From: Hyphomicrobiaceae bacterium
GTDB taxonomy: Bacteria; Pseudomonadota; Alphaproteobacteria; Rhizobiales; Xanthobacteraceae
NCBI GenBank assembly: GCA_021324465.1
Contig: JAJPJB010000016.1
Span: forward strand, 25,134-89,133
Length of the DNA: 64,000 nucleotides
Direction: 5' to 3'
Shown here: piece after piece, positions 33,221 to 41,805 of the stretch
Layout: the number at the start of each line of letters is the position of its first letter
How positions within the stretch are numbered: the first letter of the stretch is position 1
The notes under the pieces: model-generated
What the model was told of the DNA's origin: nothing
The model's database searches: none
What the model saw: only the letters and a program-made list of their open reading frames with translations
Position numbers and translations under genes: made by a program

Positions 33221-33250
33221 TTTTTACTCTTGTCCGGCCCGGAGACATAG

Positions 33251-33591
33251 GTGACGGTTCATACCGGAGACATGGGTAACACTTTTGGCCCGAAGGGGTT
33301 TGCAAGTGGTTCAAGCCTGCATGTCTCGTCGTCGATATAGCCGAGATCATGGTGCATGAAGCTGACGAGCCAAATCCGGTCGTCGGTTTGTTTATGCGCA
33401 CGGTCCGGCCAGCGAATACTTGGCTCAGATCAATTGAGCCCTTCCAGACCCTTCGCACTGTAACGCGTGAGAGTTTTGCCGCCGGTCTTGCGGGAGACGC
33501 CGAACTCCCGGCGCAGGGCGGCCATTTGCTCGCCGTCGAGCCGGTGGACAATGAACTTTAGGTAACTCATGTGTCCGGAATGAACTGTCAC
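33251..33591 (-). pseudogene. Decayed IS481-family insertion sequence (internally deleted transposase)
   Basis: The ends GTGACGGTTCATACCGGAGA...GTAAC (33251-33280) and the reverse complement of 33562-33591 match in 25 of 30 positions, a terminal inverted repeat. Inside, on the minus strand, 33570-33430 codes for the 46-residue transposase N-terminus (MAALRREFGVSRKTGGKTLTRY, SAKGLEGLN). After a stop and a frame change, the C-terminus reads WLVSFMHHDLGYIDDETCRL...NPFGPKVLPMSPV. These are the typical two ends of IS481-type transposases; the DDE middle is deleted. About 340 bases, not autonomous. Confidence 0.85.
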
Positions 33592-33870
33592 CCTTCCCTC
33601 AGGAAGGGCACATTTTTTCCGCGACGTTGTACGACCGGTCGCCGTTCCGGCGTACCGCCACGACACGGTCGTTAGGCTCCTCTCCTGATGGCGAGGCACA
33701 GGCCCCGATTGAGGTCCCGGATGGTGATCCTCATCGGTGCGAATGGGCCGGGTATCCGTTGCCACCTCTGGAATTGCGATGCCGTGTTTCCATAATGCGA
33801 ACGGGCGGTGTAATACGCACCATTTTGCTGCGGCGGTATCATTGCGCCGGGCGCTTAACAGGAGACCTCC
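33592..33870. other. Gene-free stretch upstream of the ThDP-enzyme gene
   Basis: There is no credible coding frame. It contains a small hairpin CCTTCCCTCAGGAAGG just outside the IS remnant, a weak palindrome GGTGTAATACGCACC (33807-33821) that could be an operator, and an AGGAG ribosome site at 33860-33864. The promoter of the following gene should be here. Confidence 0.4.
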
Positions 33871-35547
33871 GTGCCCGTGATGTCCGGAAAGCGCGCTTTG
33901 CTTGATCTGCTCAAACAGGAGGGCGTCACGGTCATGTTCGGCAATCCGGGCACGACCGAACTGCCGCTGATGGATGCCTTCGCGGTCGAGCATGAGATCC
34001 GCTACATCCTGGGCCTGCAGGAAGCGGCGCTGATGGCGATGGCGGACGGCTATGCGCAGGCGTCCGGCGGACTTGCCGTGCTCAACCTTCACGTCGCGCC
34101 CGGGCTCGGCAATGCCATGGGCATGCTCTACGACGCGCAAAAGGCGAATGCGCCCGTGCTGGTCACCGCCGGCCAGCAGGACCTCGAATATCTGGCGCAG
34201 GAGCCCATCCTGAGCGCCGACCTGCCGACGCTGGCGCGGCCGTTCGTCAAATGGGCGGCCGAGGTGCATCGCGCCGAGGACCTGCCGCTCTATGTGCACC
34301 GCGCGGTGAAGACGGCGTTGGCGCCGCCGGCCGGTCCGGTATTTCTCGGCCTGCCCGGCGACATACTCAAAAATGACGCCGAGATCGATCTCGGCGAACC
34401 GACGCGGATCGCGCCGCGCATCCGCGGCGACGCTGCGGCAGTCGATGCTGCCGCCGAGCTGCTCGGTAAGGCCGAGCGCCCGGTGATCATCGCCGGCGAC
34501 GTGGTAGCGCAGAGCCGCGCGCATAAGGAGCTCATTGCGCTCGCGGAAGCGATTGCAGCGCCGGTCTATGTCGAGTTCGTGCCGAACAGCGCCTCATTTC
34601 CGGCGTCGCATCCGCTCTATCGCGGGATGATGACGCGCACTCAGGCCGGCGTGCGCGAGGTGCTTGAGAAGCATGACCTTCTGTTCTCGGTCGGCGGCGA
34701 CCTGTTCACCTGGTCGCTGCCGTCGAGCATCGATCCGTGGCCCAGGGGACTGAAGCTCATTCATCTCGATACCGACCCGTGGCAGATCGGGAAAAATTTT
34801 CCGGCGCAAGTCGCGATCCTCGGCGATCCGCAGGCAACTTTGCCCGAAATCACCGCGGCAGCCACCGTGCGCATGAGCGCAAACGCCAAGAGCGCCGCAG
34901 CGCGGCGGCTCAAATCGCTCACCGAGGCGATCAGAAAAGAGCGCGAGGCATTTTGCGCCAAAGCGCGCGCGCTTGCCGGCAAGACGCCGGTACAGCCGCT
35001 GGCGCTTTTGGAAGCGATCGGCGCCGTGCTGCCGAAGGATGCGGTCGTGATCGAGGAAATCTTGTCGTCGGCACCGGGCATTCGCTCGCTGATCACCAGC
35101 GACGATGCGCAGAGCTATTTCGGGCTGCGCGGCGGCGGCATCGGCTGGGGCCTGCCTGCGGCGATCGGCATAAAGCTTGCGCTGCCCGACAGGCCTGTCG
35201 TGGCGCTGGTCGGCGACGGCAGCGCGCTTTACACGATCCAGGCGCTGTGGACAGCGGCGCACTACCGGCTGCCGGTCGTGTGGGTGATCTTCAACAATAC
35301 GAGCTACCGCATCCTCAAGCAGCGGCTCGTGATGCTGCGCGGGCTCGCCGAACAGGCCGATACGTTCGTCGGCATGGAGCTCAATGATCCGCCGATCGAT
35401 TTCATTGGACTGGCACGCTCGCTCGGCATCGATGCGCATTGCGCCAAGACCGTGCATGACGCGACCGATCTCATCGGCAAGGCCCTGGCGAGCGACACCG
35501 CGATGCTGATCGATGTCGATATGGAGCGCGGCTACAAGCCGATGTGA
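33871..35547 (+). CDS. ThDP-dependent decarboxylase, benzoylformate decarboxylase/acetolactate synthase-like
   Basis: 558 residues; GTG 33871 fits the AGGAG six bases upstream (ATG 33880 is too far). The ThDP site is complete: catalytic Glu51 in LGLQEAALMAMADGYAQ, and GDGSALYTIQALWTAAHYRL...VIFNN, the GDG-X25-NN motif. Compared with benzoylformate decarboxylase as I remember it, NPGSNELP is NPGTTELP here (Ser26 to Thr), His70 is kept (NLHVAPGLGNAMG), and the region of His281 reads DLFTWSLPSS without histidine. It is therefore a 2-oxo acid decarboxylase relative of uncertain substrate. A cupin gene is convergent behind it. Confidence 0.85.
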   Translation: MPVMSGKRALLDLLKQEGVTVMFGNPGTTELPLMDAFAVEHEIRYILGLQEAALMAMADGYAQASGGLAVLNLHVAPGLGNAMGMLYDAQKANAPVLVTAGQQDLEYLAQEPILSADLPTLARPFVKWAAEVHRAEDLPLYVHRAVKTALAPPAGPVFLGLPGDILKNDAEIDLGEPTRIAPRIRGDAAAVDAAAELLGKAERPVIIAGDVVAQSRAHKELIALAEAIAAPVYVEFVPNSASFPASHPLYRGMMTRTQAGVREVLEKHDLLFSVGGDLFTWSLPSSIDPWPRGLKLIHLDTDPWQIGKNFPAQVAILGDPQATLPEITAAATVRMSANAKSAAARRLKSLTEAIRKEREAFCAKARALAGKTPVQPLALLEAIGAVLPKDAVVIEEILSSAPGIRSLITSDDAQSYFGLRGGGIGWGLPAAIGIKLALPDRPVVALVGDGSALYTIQALWTAAHYRLPVVWVIFNNTSYRILKQRLVMLRGLAEQADTFVGMELNDPPIDFIGLARSLGIDAHCAKTVHDATDLIGKALASDTAMLIDVDMERGYKPM

Positions 35548-35580
35548 AGCTCACCAATGATCCTGAGGCGGCCGCCAAAG

Positions 35581-36225
35581 CTAGGCGTCGCCACCGATAG
35601 GCATGTCGGCGAACAGCTTGTAGCTCTGCGACTTCGGCTTCGCCCTGTCCTCTTGGTTCAAATATTCGATCGAGCTTTTGCCAAGCAATGCCCGCGGCAA
35701 AATCATCACGCGGATGAAGCGCGTCGGCCGATCGAGGGCGGCCTGCGCAAAGACCGGATCGGGGCCGGTCTCGTACCAGGCGCCGCCCGGGCCGTAAGAG
35801 GTCGACTTGCCGTGGGTATCGATGCGGATGCCGCCTTCGATCACGCAGCGGATGCCCGGCCCTTGATGCCGGTGCAGATAGGCGCAGCCGCCGGGCGGAA
35901 ACGCGACGCTGTCGCCGCGCAACAGAAGCGCCCCCTCGGGCAGCGTCTCGAGCGGCGCGGCAAGCTTTTCGCGCGAGACCAAGCCGTGCGCGCCGATGGC
36001 GCCCGGCGCGCCGGTCAAAAACTCGAAGCGCCACAGCGTGGCGCCCTCGCGGCCGGCCCTGAGTGTGACGGCGTCTTCGCCGCTGAACGCCGCTTCGCCG
36101 TGCAGCGCGCTAGCGTCGACCGTAACAGATCCGTGCACGACAAAGATCATGCGCGGTCGCGGCGGCAATGCAGTTTCAGCGCCGTTCGACATCACGTCTT
36201 CGGTGAGCCGCAATGTTGCGGGCAT
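35581..36225 (-). CDS. Cupin domain-containing protein
   Basis: A 214-residue protein with a two-lobed cupin layout. The second barrel shows the metal-site pattern CAYLHRHQGPGIRCVIEGGIRI (H-x-H and a following G-rich motif) and PGGAWYETGPDPVFAQA. The N-terminal half has MIFVVHGSVTVD and GDSVAFPPGG. Probable small-molecule-binding or oxygenase-type protein; no substrate can be given. It is divergent from the first MetE-like gene with a 160-base gap, so both may share a control region. Confidence 0.75.
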   Translation of the reverse strand: MPATLRLTEDVMSNGAETALPPRPRMIFVVHGSVTVDASALHGEAAFSGEDAVTLRAGREGATLWRFEFLTGAPGAIGAHGLVSREKLAAPLETLPEGALLLRGDSVAFPPGGCAYLHRHQGPGIRCVIEGGIRIDTHGKSTSYGPGGAWYETGPDPVFAQAALDRPTRFIRVMILPRALLGKSSIEYLNQEDRAKPKSQSYKLFADMPIGGDA

Positions 36226-36384
36226 CGTCCCACTCCTCCCACTCGCGGCACGTCATGCACGCGGCGGCTGTCTGTGTTGACCGTCGCGCGCGCAGCGGCA
36301 TTTACACGCGCTTTCCGGCATTGCTAAATCGCGCTCGGCGCACCGCGTCAAGCGCGGCAAACAAAGCGCGACAGGGAGGAAAGC

Positions 36385-37491
36385 ATGCAGCGAACGGTAC
36401 CGCCATTCCGCGCCGATCATGTCGGCAGCCTGTTGCGCACCGCACCATTGAAAGAGGCACGCGCCAAACGGGCGCAGGGCGCGATCACGCCGGCCGAGCT
36501 CAAAGCAGTCGAAGATCGCGAGATCGAGAAGATCATCAGGAAGCAGGAGGAGATCGGTCTCAAGCTCGCAACCGACGGCGAATTCCGCCGCTCCTGGTGG
36601 CATTTCGATTTCTTCCGCGGGCTTGACGGCGTCACGCCCTATACGACCGAGGGCGGCATCCAATTCCACGGTGTGCAGACCAAGGCCGAAGGCATTAAGA
36701 TTACCGGCAAGATCGGCTTCTCCGGTCACCCCATGCTGGAGCATTTCGAATTTCTGAAAAGCCACACGCGGGTGACGCCGAAAATGACGATCCCGGCGCC
36801 CTCGACGTTTCACTTCCGCCAAGGACGCGCCTCGATCAGCAAGGAGGTCTATCCGGACCTCGACGCATTCTTTGACGACGTCGCCGCCGCCTATCGCGTC
36901 GCGATCCGCGCCTTTTACGAGGCCGGCTGTCGCTATCTGCAGCTCGACGACACCGCCTGGGCGATGATCTGCGACCCGAGCGAGCGAGCGCAGTCGCGCG
37001 CGCGCGGCGACGATCCGGACGCGTTGCCGGCCCGCTATGCACGCCTCACCAATGCGGCGCTCGCGAATAAGCCGGCCGACATGGCGATCACCATGCATTC
37101 CTGCCGGGGCAATTTTCGCTCGACTTTCATCGCCTCGGGCGGCTACGAATTCGTCGCCGAGCAGCTTTTGGGCAATACCAATCTCGACGGCTATTTCCTC
37201 GAATACGACACCGAGCGCGCCGGCGGGTTTGAGCCGCTGCGGTTCTTTCCCAAAGGCAAGAAGCAGGTGGTGCTCGGGCTCGTCACTTCCAAGAGCGGCA
37301 AGCTCGAGAAGAAGGATGACATAAAGCGGCGGATCGACGAGGCGGCCAAATATGTGGCGCTCGATCAGCTGTGCCTGTCGCCGCAATGCGGCTTTGCTTC
37401 GACCGAGGAAGGCAACGTGCTGGCCGAGGACGAACAGTGGGCGAAGCTGCGCATGATCGTGGAATTGGCGGGCGAGGTGTGGGGCCGCTGA
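36385..37491 (+). CDS. MetE-core-like cobalamin-independent methionine synthase II family protein, copy 1
   Basis: 368 residues, with a strong GGGAGGAAAGC before the ATG. It corresponds to the catalytic C-terminal half of MetE alone. It opens PFRADHVGSLLRTAPLKEAR and has the residues expected to bind zinc: MHSCRGNF (H238, C240) and LSPQCGFASTEEGN (C335), plus FLEYDTERAGGFEPLR. Relatives include folate-independent methionine synthases and zinc alkyltransferases such as epoxyalkane:CoM transferase. First of three tandem paralogues; the substrate may be any thiol or methyl donor. Confidence 0.88.
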   Translation: MQRTVPPFRADHVGSLLRTAPLKEARAKRAQGAITPAELKAVEDREIEKIIRKQEEIGLKLATDGEFRRSWWHFDFFRGLDGVTPYTTEGGIQFHGVQTKAEGIKITGKIGFSGHPMLEHFEFLKSHTRVTPKMTIPAPSTFHFRQGRASISKEVYPDLDAFFDDVAAAYRVAIRAFYEAGCRYLQLDDTAWAMICDPSERAQSRARGDDPDALPARYARLTNAALANKPADMAITMHSCRGNFRSTFIASGGYEFVAEQLLGNTNLDGYFLEYDTERAGGFEPLRFFPKGKKQVVLGLVTSKSGKLEKKDDIKRRIDEAAKYVALDQLCLSPQCGFASTEEGNVLAEDEQWAKLRMIVELAGEVWGR

Positions 37492-37559
37492 GCGGCCTTC
37501 TCTTCCCGCTTGTGACCGCTTGTTGGGGAGAAGTGAACTTGCGGCAATGGGAATGATGC

Positions 37560-38675
37560 ATGAGTGAGCGTAGCAAGCCGCCATTTCGCGCCGACCATGT
37601 CGGCAGCCTTCTGCGTACTGCATCCTTGAAAGAGGCGCGCAAGAAGCGCGCGCGCGGCGAGTTGGCTGAGGACGACTTCAAAGTGATCGAAGATCGCGAA
37701 GTCGAAGGTGTGATCAAGAAGCAGGAAACGGTCGGACTGAAATCCGTGACCGACGGCGAGTACCGGCGCATCTCCTGGAACATCGATTTTTTGGAACGGC
37801 TCGACAATGTCGAGTCTTATGTCGGCGAGCGCAAGGTCAAATTTTCGTCCAGCGGGCCGCAGCCGCGCCAAGTGCTGCTGCGCATCACCGGCAAACTCGG
37901 CGGCTACAGGCCGCATCCGATGATCGAGCACTTCAATTTCCTCAAAGCCCATACCAAAGCAACGCCCAAGATGACGATCCCCTCGCCCTCGTCGCTGCAT
38001 TTCCGTTATGGCCGCGACGCGGTGCCGACGTCGCTATATCCGGACATGAACGATTTCTATCGCGACCTTGGCGAGTCCTATCGCAAAGCCGTGCACGCGT
38101 TTGCCGATGCCGGCTGCCGTTATTTGCAGCTCGACGAGGTCAATCTGACCTATCTGTGCGATCCGTCGCTGCGCAAATTCATCACCGATCGCGGCGAAGA
38201 TCCGGCGACGCTGCCGGCCAGCTATGCCACGATGATCAATGCCGCGATCGCCGGCATCCCTTCCGGCATGACCATCACCATGCATCTGTGCCGCGGCAAT
38301 TTCCGCTCCAACTTTGTCGCCTCCGGCGGCTACGAGCCGGTCGCCGAGATCCTGTTCAACGCCATCAATGCGCACGGCTATTTCATGGAATACGATACCG
38401 AGCGCGCCGGCGGTTTTGAGCCGCTGCGCTTCGTGCCGAAGAACAAGATCGTAGTGCTCGGGCTGGTCACATCGAAGAGCGGCACGCTCGAAGCCAAAGA
38501 TGCGATCAAGCGCCGCATCGAACAGGCGACAAAATTCGTCGACATCGATCAGCTCTGCCTCTCCCCACAATGCGGCTTCGCTTCGACCGAGGAGGGCAAT
38601 GTGCTGGCCGAGGACGAGCAATGGGCGAAGCTGCGCATGATCGTGGAACTGGCCGAGGAGGTGTGGGGCCGCTGA
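37560..38675 (+). CDS. MetE-core-like family protein, copy 2
   Basis: A 371-residue paralogue of the genes on both sides. It opens PFRADHVGSLLRTASLKEAR; the zinc ligands are MHLCRGNF (H242, C244) and LSPQCGF (C338). The middle region differs most: copies 1 and 3 have DGEFRRSWWHLDF-type segments, whereas this copy reads DGEYRRISWNIDFLERLDNV. That region lines the substrate site in MetE, so the copies may use different substrates. It lies 68 bases after copy 1 on the same strand. Confidence 0.88.
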   Translation: MSERSKPPFRADHVGSLLRTASLKEARKKRARGELAEDDFKVIEDREVEGVIKKQETVGLKSVTDGEYRRISWNIDFLERLDNVESYVGERKVKFSSSGPQPRQVLLRITGKLGGYRPHPMIEHFNFLKAHTKATPKMTIPSPSSLHFRYGRDAVPTSLYPDMNDFYRDLGESYRKAVHAFADAGCRYLQLDEVNLTYLCDPSLRKFITDRGEDPATLPASYATMINAAIAGIPSGMTITMHLCRGNFRSNFVASGGYEPVAEILFNAINAHGYFMEYDTERAGGFEPLRFVPKNKIVVLGLVTSKSGTLEAKDAIKRRIEQATKFVDIDQLCLSPQCGFASTEEGNVLAEDEQWAKLRMIVELAEEVWGR

Positions 38676-38761
38676 TAACGGGCATGGCGGTGTCGAACGC
38701 ATCGGAATGGCCGAAATACGCTCGGCCATGTGCAGGCCAGGACAGGTAGGAGAACCAATCA

Positions 38762-39865
38762 ATGACTCAACGAACCAAACCGCCGTTCCGCGCCGATCAT
38801 GTCGGCTCCCTGCTGCGGCCGACTGCGCTGAAAGAGGCGCGCGAGCGGCGCGCCAAAGGCGAGATCGACGCCGCGGCGCTGAAGGAGATCGAGGATCGCG
38901 AGATCAAAGACGCTATCCGCAAGCAGGAGGCGGCCGGCCTGCAGTCGATCACCGATGGCGAATTCCGTCGCTCCTGGTGGCATCTCGATTTTCTCTGGGG
39001 CCTCGACGGCGTCGAGCGTCATCTCATGAATACCGGCGTCGCCTTCGCGGCGGTGACGACGCGCAATGAGGGCGTGCAGGTCACCGGCAAGATCGGCTTC
39101 TCCGGCCACCCGATGATCGAGCATTTCAAGTTTCTCAAAGCCAATACGTCGCGCACGCCAAAGATGACCATTCCGGCGCCGTCGGCGCTGTATGGCCGGC
39201 CGATCATGACGCCGATCAACAAGGCGGCTTACCCCAACACCGACAAAATGTTCGACGATCTCGGCCAGGTCTACAAAAAGGCAGTGCGCGCCTTTGCCGA
39301 TGCCGGCTGCCGCTATCTGCAGCTCGACGAGGTCTTTATCGCCATGCTGTGCGATCCAAAATATCGCCAGCAGATGAAAGACCGCGGCGACGATCCGGAC
39401 GCGCTCGGCCCGCTCTATGGCGATCTCATCAATATCGCGATCTCGGACATCCCGCCCGACATGACAGTGACCATGCATCTGTGCCGCGGCAACTACAAAT
39501 CGACCTTCATGGGCGCGGGCGGCTACGAGGCGATGCAAGAAGTGCTGTTCGACCGCATCAAGGTGCACGGCTATTTCATGGAATACGACACCGAACGCGC
39601 CGGCGGGTTTGAGCCGCTTAAGCGGCTGCCAAAAGGCCGCCTCGCCGTGCTCGGTCTGGTCACCACCAAGACCGGCACGCTGGAGGCCAAGGACGCCATC
39701 AAGCGACGCATCGAAGAAGCGGCAAAATTCACCGATCTCGACCAGCTCTGCCTCTCCCCGCAATGCGGTTTTGCCTCGACGGAAGAGGGCAACGTCTTGG
39801 CGGAAGACGAACAATGGGCGAAGCTGCGCATGATCGGTGAGGTCGCCCGCGAAGTGTGGGGGTGA
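38762..39865 (+). CDS. MetE-core-like family protein, copy 3
   Basis: 367 residues; AGGAG about ten bases before ATG 38762. It keeps the same hallmarks: PFRADHVGSLLRPTALKEAR, zinc ligands MHLCRGNY (H239, C241) and LSPQCGF (C335). It is closer to copy 1 in the RRSWWHLDFLWGLDGV segment. The gene ends 31 bases before an SDR gene, tying the MetE-like trio to the CoA-ester genes downstream as one likely operon. Confidence 0.88.
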   Translation: MTQRTKPPFRADHVGSLLRPTALKEARERRAKGEIDAAALKEIEDREIKDAIRKQEAAGLQSITDGEFRRSWWHLDFLWGLDGVERHLMNTGVAFAAVTTRNEGVQVTGKIGFSGHPMIEHFKFLKANTSRTPKMTIPAPSALYGRPIMTPINKAAYPNTDKMFDDLGQVYKKAVRAFADAGCRYLQLDEVFIAMLCDPKYRQQMKDRGDDPDALGPLYGDLINIAISDIPPDMTVTMHLCRGNYKSTFMGAGGYEAMQEVLFDRIKVHGYFMEYDTERAGGFEPLKRLPKGRLAVLGLVTTKTGTLEAKDAIKRRIEEAAKFTDLDQLCLSPQCGFASTEEGNVLAEDEQWAKLRMIGEVAREVWG

Positions 39866-39896
39866 ATACTTCGCGCAGCGGCGCAGAGGGAACGGA

Positions 39897-40811
39897 ATGT
39901 CCGACATTGTCGCCGGCAAAGTTGCCATCGTCACCGGCGCCGGGCGGGGCATCGGCCAGGGCATTGCACTCCTCATGGCGCAGGAAGGCGCAAGCGTTGT
40001 CGTCTGCGACATCGGTGCGAGCCTCGACGGTGCCGGCGCGGACGCTCGACCGGCGCATGCCGTCGTCGAAGAAATAATCAAGGCCGGCGGCAAAGCCGTC
40101 GCTTCGACGCTGTCGATCAGCGAGCCGGGCAATGCCGACAAGATCGTCGCCGCCGCACTCGATGCCTTCGGCCGCGTCGACATACTGGTGAACAATGCCG
40201 GCATCCTGCGCGATCGCATTTTTCATCGCATGAGCTGGTCGGATTGGTGCGAGGTGATTGCCGTGCATCTCAACGGCAGCTTTCTGATGAGCCGCGCCTG
40301 CGCAGCGGTTTTCCGTGCGCAGAATTCCGGCTGCTTCGTGCATATGACCTCAACTTCGGGCCTGGTCGGGAATTTCGGCCAGGCCAATTACATGGCCGCG
40401 AAGCTGGGCATCGTTGGCCTGTCGCGCGGCATTGCCCTCGACATGGCGCGGTTCAATGTACGCTCGAATTGCGTGGCGCCGTTTGCCTGGACGCGGATGA
40501 TCGATTCGATCCCGGCGGAGACCGAGGCAGAGAAGGCGCGCATCGCCGCCTTCCGGCAGATGACGCCGGAGAAGATCGCCCCGCTTGCGGTCTACCTGGC
40601 GTCGGATCGCGCCCAGGGCATCAGCGGCCAGATTTTTGGCGTCCGCAACAACGAGATTTATCTGTTCAATCAGGCGCGGCCGATCCGCACCTTGCACCGC
40701 TCCGACGGCTGGACGCCGGATAAGCTCGACAAGCAGCTCAAAGGCGCATTCGCGGCCTCGTTCACGCCGCTCGATCGCTCGAGCGACGTGTTCTCGTGGG
40801 ATCCGGTGTGA
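39897..40811 (+). CDS. Short-chain dehydrogenase/reductase (MFE-type 3-hydroxyacyl dehydrogenase-like)
   Basis: 304 residues; ATG 39897 with AGAGGGAA upstream. Classical SDR: cofactor motif TGAGRGIGQGIA, VNNAGILRDRIFHRMSW, catalytic S-Y-K in STSGLVGNFGQANYMAAK. The C-terminal ~50 residues (VRNNEIYLFNQARPIRTLHR) extend beyond a minimal SDR and resemble the dehydrogenase part of peroxisomal multifunctional enzyme-like proteins. Probably oxidises a 3-hydroxyacyl-CoA made by the MaoC hydratase next door. Confidence 0.87.
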   Translation: MSDIVAGKVAIVTGAGRGIGQGIALLMAQEGASVVVCDIGASLDGAGADARPAHAVVEEIIKAGGKAVASTLSISEPGNADKIVAAALDAFGRVDILVNNAGILRDRIFHRMSWSDWCEVIAVHLNGSFLMSRACAAVFRAQNSGCFVHMTSTSGLVGNFGQANYMAAKLGIVGLSRGIALDMARFNVRSNCVAPFAWTRMIDSIPAETEAEKARIAAFRQMTPEKIAPLAVYLASDRAQGISGQIFGVRNNEIYLFNQARPIRTLHRSDGWTPDKLDKQLKGAFAASFTPLDRSSDVFSWDPV

Positions 40812-40819
40812 CGCGACAC

Positions 40820-40933
40820 GCGTCATCCCGCCCGGAGCGAGCGCCGCGGGGACGAGCCGTGAGCCATAATCACGCTGCTACACTTTGGGCACTGCATGTG
40901 ATTACAGTTTTCCGGCGCTCGGCCGCAATGACG
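40820..40933. repeat. Inverted repeat CGTCAT...ATGACG between SDR and MaoC genes
   Basis: CGTCATCCCGCCCGGAGCGAGCG at the left and CCGGCGCTCGGCCGCAATGACG at the right form complementary ends. It resembles the rhizobial CGTCAT...ATGACG intergenic elements (another at 44108-44194). It interrupts an otherwise tightly packed gene row. Confidence 0.55.
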
Positions 40934-40944
40934 AAGAAATCTGG

Positions 40945-41805
40945 ATGACCATCGTCTATGAAAAGCTCCTGGCACTGAAAGTGCCCCCGGTCGAGCAGAC
41001 ATACGGGCCAAAGGACTGCATGCTCTATGCGCTTGGCGTCGGCTTCGGCCATGATCCCACCAACGAAGACGAGCTGCCGTTCGTTTATGAAAAGAACCTC
41101 AAAGTGCTGCCGACCATGGCGGCACTGCTCGGCAGCCCGGGCTTCTGGCTGCGCGACTACGACACCGGCGTCGATTGGGTGCGCTTGGTCAATGGCGAGC
41201 AGGGCATCACGCTGCACCGTCCCCTCGCCGGCCACGGCACCGTGATCGGACGCTTGCGAATACTCGAAGTGATCGACAAAGGACCGGGCAAAGGCGCGCT
41301 GATCCTGAGCGAGCGCGAGGTGTTCGACAAAGCGTCCGGCGTGGCGATCGCGACCGTGACGCAGACGACGTTCTGCCGCGCCGATGGGGGGTTTGGCGGA
41401 CCCGCGCGGAGAGCGCCGCAGCCGCATCCGATCCCGACGCGCGCGCCCGATATGGTCTGCGATCTCGGCACGCGTCCGGAGTCGTCGCTGATCTATCGGC
41501 TGTGCGGCGATCACAATCCGCTCCATGCCGAGCCCGCGGTGGCGCGCGCGGCCGGATACCCGCGGCCGATCACCCATGGGCTTGCCAATATGGGCGTCGC
41601 CGGACATGCCATCTTGAGGACGTTTTGCGGCTATGATCCAAGCAGGATCACGTCCATCGCCTGCCGCTTTACCGCGCCGATGTTTCCCGGCGAGACGCTG
41701 CGCACGGAGATGTGGCGCGACGGCAACGTCGTGAGCTTTCGTGCGCGCGTGGTCGAGCGGGATGTGATCGCCGTCAATCATGGACGCGCCGAGGTGTTGT
41801 TGTGA
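40945..41805 (+). CDS. MaoC family dehydratase (double hotdog enoyl-CoA hydratase 2-like)
   Basis: 286 residues from ATG 40945. The C-terminal half has the hydratase-2 motif YRLCGDHNPLHAEPAVARAAGYPRPITHG (catalytic D and H). The N-terminal half is a second, degenerate hotdog domain. It probably hydrates a 2-enoyl-CoA to the (R)-3-hydroxyacyl-CoA. Its TGA overlaps the GTG of the acyl-CoA dehydrogenase gene, so they are coupled. Confidence 0.9.
   Translation: MTIVYEKLLALKVPPVEQTYGPKDCMLYALGVGFGHDPTNEDELPFVYEKNLKVLPTMAALLGSPGFWLRDYDTGVDWVRLVNGEQGITLHRPLAGHGTVIGRLRILEVIDKGPGKGALILSEREVFDKASGVAIATVTQTTFCRADGGFGGPARRAPQPHPIPTRAPDMVCDLGTRPESSLIYRLCGDHNPLHAEPAVARAAGYPRPITHGLANMGVAGHAILRTFCGYDPSRITSIACRFTAPMFPGETLRTEMWRDGNVVSFRARVVERDVIAVNHGRAEVLL

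Noticed and set aside
32910..33551. 640-base 5' extension of the prolyl-tRNA deacylase-like frame
   Set aside because: It is antisense to tRNA-Gly (giving the spurious peptide MGFEPTTPTLARLCSTPE) and to the IS481 remnant; the conserved protein begins at 32909.
33807..33821. GGTGTAATACGCACC as an operator of the ThDP-enzyme gene
   Set aside because: Only four paired bases on each side and no second copy; too weak to claim.
38759..40219. 486-codon minus-strand frame
   Set aside because: Antisense of MetE-like copy 3 and the SDR; the plus strand codes for recognisable enzymes.
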